Shown: positions 16,391 to 25,955, counted from the stretch's first letter. The stretch: 62,892 nt of DNA from Trinickia diaoshuihuensis (GCF_003390925.1 NZ_QUBS01000013.1:1-62892), one strand, 5' to 3'. Program-made: numbers and translations. The notes: generated by a model from the letters alone, not told the origin.

Positions 16391-17386
16391 ATGGAACTGG
16401 TGTGCCCGGCGGGGAGCTTGCCCGCCTTGAAAAGCGCGGTCGACAACGGCGCCGATTGCGTCTACCTCGGGTTTCGCGACGCGACCAACGCGCGCAACTT
16501 CGCGGGCTTGAACTTCGACGCGGCGTCGATCGCGAGCGGCATCGATTATGCGCACGCACGCGGCAGCAAGGTATTTCTCGCGCTCAATACCTACCCCCAG
16601 CCGGCGGCTTGGCCCGTGTGGCGAGCCGCCGTCGATCGCGCGGCGGCGGCCGGAATCGATGCGGTGATCATGGCCGACCCGGGTCTGATGCGCTATGCGC
16701 GCGAACGCCACCCCGATTTGCGCCTGCATTTATCGGTGCAAGGCTCGGCGACGAACTACGAAGCCATCAACTTTTATCAAACGCGCTTCGGCATCGCACG
16801 CGCGGTGTTGCCTCGGGTGCTTTCGCTGACGCAGGTCGAGCACGTGACTGTAAACACGACGGTCGAACTCGAAGTGTTCGGTTTCGGCAGTCTGTGCGTG
16901 ATGGTCGAGGGCCGTTGCGCCTTGTCGTCGTACGTCACCGGCGAATCGCCGAATACCCATGGCGTTTGCTCGCCGGCCAAGCACGTGCGGTGGCAAAAAA
17001 CGCCGCAAGGCTTGGAGTCGCGCCTGAACGGCGTGCTGATCGACCGCTACGCCGACGACGAAAACGCGGGATATCCGACTTTGTGCAAGGGCCGTTTCGA
17101 CGTGAGCGACGAAAGCTATTACGCGATCGAGGAGCCCACGAGCCTGAATACGCTCGAATTGCTGCCGCGTTTGATGGCGATGGGCGTGCGCGCGGTCAAG
17201 ATCGAAGGGCGCCAGCGCAGCCCCGCTTACGTGGCGCAAGTGACGCGCGTCTGGCGCGAGGCCATCGACCAGTGCCTAGCCAACGCGCAGCGCTATAGCG
17301 TCAAGCCCGCGTGGATGAGCGCCCTCGATCAGGTAGCGGAGGGGCAACAGCACACGCTCGGTGCTTACCACCGTCCATGGAAATGA
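16391..17386 (+). CDS. ubiU: Anaerobic ubiquinone hydroxylation protein UbiU (U32 family)
   Basis: With UbiV it forms an iron-sulfur heterodimer for oxygen-independent hydroxylation in ubiquinone synthesis. Starting at 16391 (MELVCPAGSLPALK) the protein is 331 aa, the length of E. coli UbiU, and cysteines fall exactly at 169, 176, 193 and 232, the four known [4Fe-4S] ligands. Earlier in-frame ATGs at 16334 and 16370 shift that numbering and lack support. It is followed after 40 bases by ubiV. Confidence 0.95.
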   Translation: MELVCPAGSLPALKSAVDNGADCVYLGFRDATNARNFAGLNFDAASIASGIDYAHARGSKVFLALNTYPQPAAWPVWRAAVDRAAAAGIDAVIMADPGLMRYARERHPDLRLHLSVQGSATNYEAINFYQTRFGIARAVLPRVLSLTQVEHVTVNTTVELEVFGFGSLCVMVEGRCALSSYVTGESPNTHGVCSPAKHVRWQKTPQGLESRLNGVLIDRYADDENAGYPTLCKGRFDVSDESYYAIEEPTSLNTLELLPRLMAMGVRAVKIEGRQRSPAYVAQVTRVWREAIDQCLANAQRYSVKPAWMSALDQVAEGQQHTLGAYHRPWK

Positions 17387-17426
17387 CGCGGCGCGGCCGT
17401 GCGGGCCGCGCGCCGGAGTGCATTCA

Positions 17427-18329
17427 GTGAAGATAGCGATAGGTCCGATCCATTACTACTGGTCGCGCGTTGCGGCGCTGCGGTTTTACGAGGCGATGAG
17501 TCGCACGAGCGCCGACATCGTTTATCTGGGAGAGACCGTTTGCGCGCGCCGTCACGAGCTGCGGCCGGCCGATTGGATGGATATCGCCGAGATGCTGACC
17601 GACGCCGGCAAGCAAGTCGTGCTTTCGACGCAGATTTTGCTCGAATCGGGCAAGGATGTCGCGACGATGAAAGCGGTGGCGGGCAACGGTCATTATTGGG
17701 TCGAGGCGAACGACATGGGCGCCGCGCACTGCACGAACGGCGGGGCATTCGTGGCGGGTCCCTGGCTGAACGTCTACAACGAACCCACGCTGCAAGTGCT
17801 GGCGGACGCGGGCGCCAAGCGCTGGGTGGCGCCGCTCGAAATGAGCGCCGATGCGCTGGCGCGCATGCAGGCCGAGCGTCCGGCGGGCCTGGAGACCGAG
17901 GTGTTCGCCTATGGGCGCATGCCGCTCGCGTTTTCGGCGCGATGCTTTACCGCGCGCAATCGAAACTTGCCGCGCGAGAATTGCCAGTACGTCTGCCTCG
18001 AACATCCCGACGGACTCACGCTGCGCACGCGCGAGGGCGAGCCGTTTCTCGTGCTCAACGGTGTGTCGATCCAATCGGCGCGCGTCTATAACGTCATCGA
18101 TTCGGTCGATACGTTCAAGCGCCTCGGCGTCGATGTGCTGCGCCTGAGCCCGCAATCGACAGCGATGAGCGAGATCGTAGAGATCTTCCGGGATGCCGTC
18201 GACGAGCGCACGACCGGAACCGAAGCGCTCGAGCGCATGGAGCGCCTCATGCCCGAGTCGCGCTGCGACGGCTACTGGTACGGCATGCCGGGGCTCGCCC
18301 AGCATGAGCAGACATGGGTGGAGCGATGA
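17427..18329 (+). CDS. ubiV: Anaerobic ubiquinone hydroxylation protein UbiV (U32 family)
   Basis: A 300-aa U32 protein, partner of UbiU. From the GTG at 17427 (GGAG eight bases upstream) cysteines C39, C173, C186 and C190 reproduce the E. coli UbiV ligand set C39-C180-C193-C197, with identical spacing of the last three. The open frame extends upstream to 17361 but overlaps ubiU without a ribosome site. It lies between ubiU and ubiT, a fixed order in many proteobacteria. The protein is cytoplasmic. Confidence 0.95.
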   Translation: MKIAIGPIHYYWSRVAALRFYEAMSRTSADIVYLGETVCARRHELRPADWMDIAEMLTDAGKQVVLSTQILLESGKDVATMKAVAGNGHYWVEANDMGAAHCTNGGAFVAGPWLNVYNEPTLQVLADAGAKRWVAPLEMSADALARMQAERPAGLETEVFAYGRMPLAFSARCFTARNRNLPRENCQYVCLEHPDGLTLRTREGEPFLVLNGVSIQSARVYNVIDSVDTFKRLGVDVLRLSPQSTAMSEIVEIFRDAVDERTTGTEALERMERLMPESRCDGYWYGMPGLAQHEQTWVER

Positions 18330-18339
18330 GGGAGCGTGC

Positions 18340-18822
18340 ATGAGCCGGGTTGCCTTTGAAGTGCCTGCATTGATTCGGGGGGTGTTGTCGAAACTGCCCG
18401 CCTATCCGGGGTCGTTCTTGTTTACGAGCGGTTTGAACTTCGTATTGAAGCCGTATTGGGCCGGCGATACGTTGCGGCATCTCGAAGGGCGCACGCTGCG
18501 TATAGAGGTACGCGATGCCGGCGTATCCTTTGATTTCGCTTGCAAGGACGGGATTTTTCATGCCGCCAAGCATGAAGGCGAGGTGGCGCTCACGATCAGT
18601 GCGAGCGCCTATGACTTCGTCCAATTGGCACGCCGAACGCAAGACCCGGACACGCTTTTCTTCAGCCGCCGCTTGACGATGGAAGGCGATACCGAACTTG
18701 GCTTGCTCGTGAAGAATTCGCTCGATGCGATTGATTTGTCGACGCTGCTTAGTGATCGTCTCGCGCCGCTCGCGCTGGCCGGGTGGATGCGCGCCGGTGG
18801 GCCAGCCAAAACGACTAAATAG
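18340..18822 (+). CDS. ubiT: Anaerobic ubiquinone accessory lipid carrier UbiT (SCP2 domain)
   Basis: A 160-aa SCP2-type lipid-binding protein, the anaerobic counterpart of UbiJ, that holds prenylated intermediates for the Ubi enzymes. Hallmarks are SGLNFVLKPYW near residue 30, GDTLRHLEGRTLRIEV and the C-terminal FFSRRLTMEGDTELGLLVKN. The start at 18340 is 10 bases after the ubiV stop, with GGGAGCG upstream. It completes the UbiUVT set. Confidence 0.92.
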   Translation: MSRVAFEVPALIRGVLSKLPAYPGSFLFTSGLNFVLKPYWAGDTLRHLEGRTLRIEVRDAGVSFDFACKDGIFHAAKHEGEVALTISASAYDFVQLARRTQDPDTLFFSRRLTMEGDTELGLLVKNSLDAIDLSTLLSDRLAPLALAGWMRAGGPAKTTK

Positions 18823-19033
18823 GTTTTTGTCCAAAAATTGATCGTCATACCTGACGTATCTGAAGGTACTTAGGAGCATTCCGAAAGAAACGTTTTCGCG
18901 TGTTCCCGTTGTTTGACGCACTGTTTCGAGACGGTTAGTTTCCGCTTATTCATTCAGCGATCGATTACGAATCGAATGTAATCGGCCGGCGGTTACTGCG
19001 CGTAACGACGCGCCTCCTGCGAGAGAACGAGTC

Positions 19034-21793
19034 TTGAACTATCCGAACTTGCCGCGCGCGTCGATGGGACCGTTGCCTTCGCAAAGGCACCGCTCCATCC
19101 GCCTCAAGTGGAGCGAACAACAAGAACAATTCGAGCAGGTGCTGTTTCCACAACGGGTCGACATACGTGAGACGTTGTGCGGTGGAGTGCAAGGCAGCAT
19201 TGCCTGCGTTTCGACGAGCGCCGGCATGCCCCTCGATACTTTTATCGGTTTGCCGGTGCAGGTGCAACTCGTGACGGACCGAGGCGGCTTGCACCCGATC
19301 TGCGGCATCGTCGTCGATGCGCTTGAAGGTGAGTCGGATGGCTCGCTGGCCACTTATCAGTTGTTTATCCGTGACGCGCTATCCATATTGGAACGGCGCT
19401 TCAATACGCGCATCTTTCGGCAAAAGAGTGTGCTCGACGTCGTCCAAACGCTCGTCTGGGAATGGCGAAGTAATAGCTCGGTACTCGGCGGCGCCTTCCA
19501 CTTGGATATATCGAATGTCGATGCGGCAAGGTTTCCCGGTCGAGAACAGACCGTGCAATTCGACGAATCGGATGCCGCGTTCATTCGTCGTTTATGCCGG
19601 CGCGAAGGGATCGGGTGGTTCGTGCGGGCGGGTAAGCCCGGGCAAGCCGACGCCGGCAAGACCGGCGATACGGCTCACACGCTCGTGCTGTACGACAACG
19701 CCGTCAAACTGAGGCAGTCGGCGATTGCCTCCATTGCCTACCGGCCCGATGCAACCATTGGAGAACGCGATGCCGTGACGCTGTTGTGCGCGGCGCGGCA
19801 GTTGGTACCGGGTTCGATACGGCGTTTCAGTTGGGACCATAAGCCGGCGCGCATGGATCGTATCCAAGGGCGCACGCGCGTCGACCAAGGCAGCGCCGGT
19901 AACGATCTCGCGCAGTTGCTGATGGATTCGCGCCTTGATGCGCCGCATATCGCCGATTCATGGGCCGACTATGACCGGATGGGATTGGCGCGTGTGATGT
20001 CGCATGGAGCGCGGGCCGCACGCGTGGATGGCGCGAGCGGCGTGCGCGATCTCGCCATCGGCGAATGGGTGGAAATCTCGGGCCATGCGGGCTTGAATCG
20101 GCTCACGAATAACGATCGGCGCATTACGATTATCGCCCTGCATCATCGCGCGGAAAACAACCTCCCCAAAGATTTGCACGAACGGGCGCAGTTGCTGTTC
20201 GCGGCGAGCCGGTGGGCATTCGACGCGCCTCCCGTCTCGACCGATACGCCCGCAAGGCCGAGCGTCTTCGGGGATTCGGCGCAAAGCCGATACGAGAACA
20301 CGTTCAGCGGCGTGCCACGCGCGCTGCCGTTGACGCCTACTTACGATCCTCACGTCGATCTTCCGCGAGTCCATCCGATCGTCGGCGTCGTGGTCACGCC
20401 CGAGGCGGAGGAAGTGCACTGCGACGAGTACGGACGAATCAATGTCCAATTGCAGGGACTCGACGCCGCGGATCACGAACACGCGGGCGGGATGGGCACG
20501 AGCGGCAAGCATGGCGATAGCGCGTGGGTACGGGTGATGACGGGGCTTGCCGGCGACAGCTTCGGTGAAAACTGGTTACCGCGCAAAGGGATGGAGGTAC
20601 TGCTCGATTTTCTGTCGGGCGATCCGGACAAGATGTATGTGGCCGGGGTATTCCATAACGGGCCGAATAGACCCGCGGCGTTCAGCAATACCGGGTCACT
20701 GCCGGGCAATCGCTATGTGTCGGGCAACAAGACCCGCGAAGTGAAGGGCGAACGGTATAACCAACTGCGGTTCGACGACACGCCCTCGCAAATCAGCGTG
20801 CAACTCGCGAGTCAGCACGCAACCAGTGAGCTGAATCTCGGCTATCTGACCCATCCGCGCAATAACGGTCATGGGCAGCTTCGGGGGGAGGGCGCGGAGC
20901 TTCGTACGGATGCGGCCGCGGCGTTGCGCGCGGCGCAAGGGATCTTGCTGACGACGTATGCGCGCGCGCAGGCGAGCGGTAATCACCTCGATCGAGAGGA
21001 ACTTATCCAGTTGCTCGGCGAGTGTACGGACCTCTGCGGGTCGCTCGGAAACTACGCGGGACAGCATGGCGGGCAGCCGATGGATACCGCGGGGCAGCGC
21101 GCCGCGGCCAGTGCGCTTAAAGCGTGGCAAGCCCCGGGCGGCGAGCCGCTGATGGCGTTCGGCGCACAGGCCGGAGCAGTCAATGTCACGCCTAAAACGC
21201 ATGTTACGTATGCCGGCGAGAACATCGATCAGGTGGCGCAAAAGCATGTGCAGGTAACGAGCGGGCAGCGGATCAACTTGCAAGCCGGCCATGGCGTGGC
21301 GATGTTCGCGCACGCGCGGGACGTTACCGCGGTTGCTAACCAAGGCAACGTGAAATTGCAAAGCCAAGCCGGCGACACGCAGGTCGATTCGGCGAAGAAC
21401 CTTCAAATGACGGCGGCGGGCGGCAAGCTCTCGGGGATGGCAAGCGATCAGGTGGTGTTCGTGACGTCGGGCGGGGCCTATCTGAAGCTACAGGGCGGCG
21501 ATATCGAGTTGGGATGTCCGGGGGCTTTCACAGTGAAAGCGGCGACGCATACCTGGACGGGGCCCGCCAGTATGAGTATCGACATGCCGAGGTTCGATCA
21601 TGCGCCCCTGGGGCGGGTACCCAAACTTGTACGGGCAACGGATGGACAGCCTGCCTCGGGATTCGATGCCGTGGTGGGAAAGGTCTCCGGCGAACTGCCG
21701 AGCCAAAAAACCGACGACGCGGGCAAGCTTACTCCGATCAAGAGCGATCAATTCGAATCGGTGGCCGTGCAGTTCGTCAAGAAAAACGTCTGA
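19034..21793 (+). CDS. vgrG: Type VI secretion spike protein VgrG (TssI)
   Basis: A 919-aa spike trimer subunit of the T6SS. Domains in order: gp27-like base (about residues 25-390), OB-fold gp5-like neck (HPIVGVVVTPEAEEVHCDEYGRINVQL and SAWVRVMTGLAG...NWLPRKGMEVLLDFLSGDPD), then a Vgr-related and DUF2345 extension (MFAHARDVTAVANQGNVKLQ). It starts with TTG at 19034 preceded by GAGAACGAG; ATG at 19064 is the alternative. It is 25 bases ahead of tle3, so it is probably the spike carrying this lipase. There is no covalent catalytic extension beyond the beta-helix. Confidence 0.93.
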   Translation: MNYPNLPRASMGPLPSQRHRSIRLKWSEQQEQFEQVLFPQRVDIRETLCGGVQGSIACVSTSAGMPLDTFIGLPVQVQLVTDRGGLHPICGIVVDALEGESDGSLATYQLFIRDALSILERRFNTRIFRQKSVLDVVQTLVWEWRSNSSVLGGAFHLDISNVDAARFPGREQTVQFDESDAAFIRRLCRREGIGWFVRAGKPGQADAGKTGDTAHTLVLYDNAVKLRQSAIASIAYRPDATIGERDAVTLLCAARQLVPGSIRRFSWDHKPARMDRIQGRTRVDQGSAGNDLAQLLMDSRLDAPHIADSWADYDRMGLARVMSHGARAARVDGASGVRDLAIGEWVEISGHAGLNRLTNNDRRITIIALHHRAENNLPKDLHERAQLLFAASRWAFDAPPVSTDTPARPSVFGDSAQSRYENTFSGVPRALPLTPTYDPHVDLPRVHPIVGVVVTPEAEEVHCDEYGRINVQLQGLDAADHEHAGGMGTSGKHGDSAWVRVMTGLAGDSFGENWLPRKGMEVLLDFLSGDPDKMYVAGVFHNGPNRPAAFSNTGSLPGNRYVSGNKTREVKGERYNQLRFDDTPSQISVQLASQHATSELNLGYLTHPRNNGHGQLRGEGAELRTDAAAALRAAQGILLTTYARAQASGNHLDREELIQLLGECTDLCGSLGNYAGQHGGQPMDTAGQRAAASALKAWQAPGGEPLMAFGAQAGAVNVTPKTHVTYAGENIDQVAQKHVQVTSGQRINLQAGHGVAMFAHARDVTAVANQGNVKLQSQAGDTQVDSAKNLQMTAAGGKLSGMASDQVVFVTSGGAYLKLQGGDIELGCPGAFTVKAATHTWTGPASMSIDMPRFDHAPLGRVPKLVRATDGQPASGFDAVVGKVSGELPSQKTDDAGKLTPIKSDQFESVAVQFVKKNV

Positions 21794-21818
21794 GCGTCAC
21801 GTGAGAACTTATTCCGAT

Positions 21819-24152
21819 ATGAGCGACCCATCTCCGGACCCATCTATGACGGACGCCGATTCAGCACGTATATCGAACGCGACAGCACAAGCAGAGCCTC
21901 CACGCATTGTTATCGGCGAGGGTCGAGGGCCGACGCTCTTCGACTCGACCAGCGAATTGATTTGCGTGAAGCAGCAGCCGTTGCCCGGCATCGTGATCTT
22001 CGTGCACGGCGTGAATTCGGAAGGCGAATGGTTCGAGGCGGCGGAGGAGGGCTTGTGCAAGGGGCTGAACCGGCGGCTCGCGCGGCTCGACGACCAGATG
22101 GCGTATCGGGGTGTGGCCGGTGGGCAACTCACGCCTGCGCAGTACACCGAGGGCCTAACGCCGGATGGGTTTTTGAATCCGAAACTGTGGGCTGGAACTT
22201 ATATCAAACCCTCCCCGTCGTTCTCTCCTGTCATCCACTTTCGTTGGGGTTACAAAGCCAACAAGGAGGAGTTGAAGGAGTACGGCGACAAGATCTTCTT
22301 GAACGAGCAGGACTATTGGGGCGGCGGGCCCTTCGCGAACGGCACCTCTAGCTTGCCCGATCTCTGGCATGAAGGCTTGGATGACCGCATTTTCGGTTTC
22401 ATTTCCGTGCAGGCGGTTAATCCGACCCAGCGCCCACTATTCCGGACACCGCCGCGCGGCTATTGCGTATTGGCGGCGTTGCGCCTCGCTAAGCTGGTAG
22501 AGTCGATTCGGCGCAAACAGGCGAGGGCGTTGCGCCTCGCTAAGCTGGTAGAGTCGATTCGGCGCAAACAGGCGAGTGTGCCGATCACGATCGTCTGCCA
22601 TAGCCAGGGCAACATGGTTGGCCTCGCGGCGGCGTTCTTCGGCGATGCGTTGCCGCCGGTCACGGATCCCTGGAATAACACGGGACGTTGCGTCGCCGAT
22701 GCGTATGTCTTGGCCAATCCACCCTACAGCCTCGCAAACGCGGGGGCCGGTATGGAGAATTGGTCGCAGCGCAAGGCACGTGACGTCAACAACCGTGGCG
22801 GTCGAGAAACGTATACAGCGCGCACAAAGACGTTCGGTGCGTTTCTCGAGATCATTCGCGATCGTGCCGCGTTGGAAGTGCCCGCCGATCAAATCGATCG
22901 CGAGATGGGCAATACGCGCACTTCCGAGAGCGGCGGCAAGCCGTACGCAGCAGGCGACGATAGAACCGCACATGGCTTGAACGGCAACACGTACGGACGC
23001 GTGACGCTCTATTGCTGCCCGCACGATCAGGTGATTTCCGCGGTGACGGTCCAAGGGATCGGATGGCGGGGGCTGGGCTATGCCGGCGATCAGCCATCGC
23101 AGGAGTTGCTCGACGTAGGCGCACAGGGCGTGCTGACTCAGCGCGTATTCGCTAGCGGCATCAAAGTGGGTGAGTGTCGCGAATACCGGTTTTGGGAGGA
23201 CGACTGGCGCTACGAGAAGGGCAGTACCCCCGGCTTTTGGTATCCCCCTTCGCCACCGGCGAAATATGGGTTGACCCGTGCATGGAGCGCGAATGAAGAC
23301 GCTTTGGCGCGGGTGTTGACCACGGCGGCCGCGCCGGTGCTCTATGTCGTGACGCTAGCGACATCCGCATTCAAGCTGTTTCGCGTCAATGCCGATCCGC
23401 CGAAGGGTTGGACGGTCAGAGTGGATGCACCGCCGCTCGACGAGCCGTTCGAACCTGAGGCATTGCGCTATGGGTATCGCACGAAGGTCAGCGATGGTCC
23501 GCATGCAACGAGCGCTTTCAACGAAGGCAACGATCCACCTGCCGCTGCCCGAGATGCGGAAAAGCAGGAGAAGAAAGCCGATGACCCGTACGACAACTAC
23601 GCGGCTGAGGAAGAGGCGCAGCGGGCGATTGGGAACGTGGAGAGCGAGGCGTCGCAGCGATACGAGGACCATGCCATCTTGCGCATGCGTGCGCGCAGGG
23701 TCGGCAATTCGTCGTGGGTGGACAGCAATGGCAATGTGATCGGCGAGGATGGGAAGAGCGCTGCGCCGCAGGGCTATGAGCAGTGGCGCAACAAGCAGGT
23801 CACGCAGATTCTGGACGCTGGTCGGACGAACAACCCGACCAATCACTCGACGATCTTGACGAACCCGATGCATGCCGAGAAGGCGCTTGCGTATGACGTG
23901 GCGATCGGGTTGTGCTACTTGACGCCCGAGCAGCTTTCCGAATTGCGGATAGAGGCGGATTGGCGAATGTGGAAGGGGATCGACAAAAGCAGTCCTAACG
24001 CGAAGTACGGAAGATATTTCGAATTCGGGAAAATGAACGGGAAATTCCTGACCGAGTGGATGACCGAAAAAGACAGCGAAGGGAGACGACCCGAGAAGAT
24101 CTCCGACGAACGTGAAGGCGAGTTTTTTCTGAAGGTCGGGGGCATCGTATGA
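21819..24152 (+). CDS. tle3: Type VI phospholipase effector Tle3
   Basis: A 777-aa alpha/beta-hydrolase effector that attacks phospholipids of rival cells. The N-terminal strand IVIFVHGVNSEGEWF supplies the oxyanion region and the nucleophile elbow is CHSQGNMVG with Ser262. Overall length and the DUF3274-like C-terminal half (from about 480) fit Tle3. The ATG at 21819 is the likely start; a GTG at 21801 is possible. Residues 220-236 and 237-253 are a perfect-looking 17-residue tandem duplication (ALRLAKLVESIRRKQA) directly before the nucleophile strand. It overlaps the adaptor gene by ATGA. No recognisable Tli3 immunity gene adjoins it. Confidence 0.85.
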   Translation: MSDPSPDPSMTDADSARISNATAQAEPPRIVIGEGRGPTLFDSTSELICVKQQPLPGIVIFVHGVNSEGEWFEAAEEGLCKGLNRRLARLDDQMAYRGVAGGQLTPAQYTEGLTPDGFLNPKLWAGTYIKPSPSFSPVIHFRWGYKANKEELKEYGDKIFLNEQDYWGGGPFANGTSSLPDLWHEGLDDRIFGFISVQAVNPTQRPLFRTPPRGYCVLAALRLAKLVESIRRKQARALRLAKLVESIRRKQASVPITIVCHSQGNMVGLAAAFFGDALPPVTDPWNNTGRCVADAYVLANPPYSLANAGAGMENWSQRKARDVNNRGGRETYTARTKTFGAFLEIIRDRAALEVPADQIDREMGNTRTSESGGKPYAAGDDRTAHGLNGNTYGRVTLYCCPHDQVISAVTVQGIGWRGLGYAGDQPSQELLDVGAQGVLTQRVFASGIKVGECREYRFWEDDWRYEKGSTPGFWYPPSPPAKYGLTRAWSANEDALARVLTTAAAPVLYVVTLATSAFKLFRVNADPPKGWTVRVDAPPLDEPFEPEALRYGYRTKVSDGPHATSAFNEGNDPPAAARDAEKQEKKADDPYDNYAAEEEAQRAIGNVESEASQRYEDHAILRMRARRVGNSSWVDSNGNVIGEDGKSAAPQGYEQWRNKQVTQILDAGRTNNPTNHSTILTNPMHAEKALAYDVAIGLCYLTPEQLSELRIEADWRMWKGIDKSSPNAKYGRYFEFGKMNGKFLTEWMTEKDSEGRRPEKISDEREGEFFLKVGGIV
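22476..22576 (+). repeat. 51-bp in-frame tandem duplication inside tle3
   Basis: Bases 22476-22526 are repeated at 22527-22576 with identity over the first 50 bases. The unit is 17 codons, so the reading frame is kept and a basic amphipathic helix segment is doubled. The near-perfect DNA identity, including third positions, indicates a very recent event or a sequencing/assembly artefact. Confidence 0.95.
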
Positions 24153-25630
24153 GCCGTATGGTTTCAACTTGGCGTCGAAGAATGGCCTTCGCTCTAGTAG
24201 CAATGGCGCTAGCTGCGGTCATCGTATGGCTTTGGAGCGTGAAGGTCGTCCCCACGCCAGCGGATGAGCTAGATTTAGGAGATTGGATGAAGCGACTGAC
24301 CATAGTACCGGGGCTGTTCGCCCTGGTGACATTTTTTGTCACGACGATGGCGACGTACGCGTCAGCAGAAGCGTCAACGCCCCAGGCCACGACGCGGCCA
24401 TCCTCGGCAGGCCAGGAATCGGCGAAGCCGTTCATAGCGCAAGTGGTAGGGCTTGAATGGCTAAATCCGCTTCAACGCCGAGACTACCCTACAGAGTGGC
24501 AAGCATTATGGACGATGGGCTTAGTACAACCGAATCGGGACGACGATATGGTCAGGACCGATCCAGAGTCATTCACCACGTTGCAGTCGGTTGCCGGTGT
24601 CGCGTACGGCAATCACGGCAAGGAAACGTTTAGGGGTTACTACGAGAAATACATAGATGGCCTGCTTCCGCGTTTCGGCAACCGCTACGTAATGAACTCA
24701 AAGTATTTCTACACGGTGAAGTCCGATAACAGAAACGACTGGCGAGAACTAGCGGGAATCCATGTCGAATTTGCGATTCCTCCACGGCTTGATCCAATCG
24801 AAGCTCGCGCGTACTTGCGGGACGAAATCATCAACAACTACGAGATCGGCAACCGATCCGCTCGTGACCTTTGGAGTCACGACACCCCGCCTGACGTCCG
24901 CATCACCCAGGGCGGCGCCAACGCCGGCTTCACCTCATTGAACGCGGCACTCGACTACCTGCAGGCGAACCCCGACAAAAGCGTCTGGGTAATGAATTGG
25001 GACGCGCCGAGCTTTCCGCCGAAGGACGGGCAAATCAACGAAAACATGGTGCTGTTGTTCCTCGTGGGCCCGGACTTCAACACCGAGCGCGCGCCGCTTG
25101 CGTGGATCGGCCGTGCCGCGACGAGCAACGTACAGGACTTCGAGAGAAAAGCAGGTACGACACGCGCGGTCGAAGCATGGAAAGCGGCGATCGCGACAGC
25201 CGCTAGCAACGCTAACATCCCGGCGACAAGCATCGACTACGTCATTCACGACGCGGGCCAAGGCAACGACGAAGCGTCGTCGCGAATCGGCACGCTTGGT
25301 CAAACCTTGACTGAAACACTCCCGGAGTTCGATTTCCGAAAACACACGTTCAATACGCCAAGTCTGCTCGGAGAAATGGGCACAGGCACGGCGCTAACGG
25401 ACGTCGTACTCGCCATCGGGAGAGCAAATCATCTCGGCGAAAGAGTCCTGGTGGCGGGAACGAGCGATCGGGACCATCCAGTCGCTGTCGTGATCGCCCC
25501 ACCGGCCCAGCCGGTGCCGATCGACCCGAACGCCGATTGGTTCCGCGCCCGCGGCGAGGACAACGCGTACTTGCCTTGGTGGGGGCGGCGCCACGACACC
25601 CAATATGGCCGGCAGGGCTGGTCATGGTGA
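24149..25630 (+). CDS. tla3: Tle3 adaptor-type protein (Tla3/DUF2875-like)
   Basis: A 493-aa protein with two N-terminal hydrophobic helices (about residues 11-31 and 47-72) and a soluble domain starting near residue 95 (FIAQVVGLEWLNPLQRRDYPTEW), the pattern of DUF2875 proteins. In Pseudomonas aeruginosa the tle3 operon encodes such an adaptor (Tla3), which hands Tle3 to VgrG in the periplasm. Translation is coupled to tle3 by an ATGA overlap. It is 15 bases ahead of the PAAR gene. The call rests on family resemblance recalled by eye plus context. Confidence 0.75.
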   Translation: MSRMVSTWRRRMAFALVAMALAAVIVWLWSVKVVPTPADELDLGDWMKRLTIVPGLFALVTFFVTTMATYASAEASTPQATTRPSSAGQESAKPFIAQVVGLEWLNPLQRRDYPTEWQALWTMGLVQPNRDDDMVRTDPESFTTLQSVAGVAYGNHGKETFRGYYEKYIDGLLPRFGNRYVMNSKYFYTVKSDNRNDWRELAGIHVEFAIPPRLDPIEARAYLRDEIINNYEIGNRSARDLWSHDTPPDVRITQGGANAGFTSLNAALDYLQANPDKSVWVMNWDAPSFPPKDGQINENMVLLFLVGPDFNTERAPLAWIGRAATSNVQDFERKAGTTRAVEAWKAAIATAASNANIPATSIDYVIHDAGQGNDEASSRIGTLGQTLTETLPEFDFRKHTFNTPSLLGEMGTGTALTDVVLAIGRANHLGERVLVAGTSDRDHPVAVVIAPPAQPVPIDPNADWFRARGEDNAYLPWWGRRHDTQYGRQGWSW

Positions 25631-25645
25631 TGGGGGGCTAGCTCG

Positions 25646-25909
25646 ATGAAAGGCATCATCCGCGTCGGCGATGCAACGAGTCACGGCGGGCAGGTGATTG
25701 CGGGCAGCGCCGCGAGTAGAGTGATGGGTCGTCCGGTGGCGCGGCAGGGCGATCGATGCCAATGCCCGATGCAAGGACACCAAAACTGCGTCATTGCCGA
25801 AGGCGATCCCGCGTTCATCGTCGAGGGCAAACCCGCGGCCTTCGACGGCCACAAAACCTCTTGCGGCGCGACGCTGATATCGAGCGTATCGACGTCGGGT
25901 CGCGCCTGA
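25646..25909 (+). CDS. PAAR-domain spike tip protein
   Basis: An 87-aa PAAR protein that caps the VgrG trimer as a sharp metal-binding tip. The family opening GIIRVGDATSHGGQVIAGS, the middle RQGDRCQCPMQGHQNCVIAEGD and the end GHKTSCGATLISS show the Pro/Ala/Arg-rich repeats with zinc ligands of histidine and cysteine. It has no effector extension, so cargo is presumably Tle3 via VgrG. It belongs to the vgrG-tle3-tla3 transcript and is 46 bases before tssF. Confidence 0.93.
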   Translation: MKGIIRVGDATSHGGQVIAGSAASRVMGRPVARQGDRCQCPMQGHQNCVIAEGDPAFIVEGKPAAFDGHKTSCGATLISSVSTSGRA

Positions 25910-25955
25910 CGCGGCACGCTCAACCGCGTCTTTGCCGCCCACGCCAAGCCCCTAG

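Noticed and set aside
15211-16446. 411-aa minus-strand open frame opposite the nitronate-monooxygenase-like gene
   Set aside because: Arg/His-rich antisense shadow in GC-rich sequence, with no ribosome site and no family resemblance.
18835-18853. TTGAT half-site before vgrG resembling an FNR box
   Set aside because: Only the left half matches well (TTGAT-CGTC-ATACC) and a type VI spike gene is an unlikely direct FNR target without further evidence.
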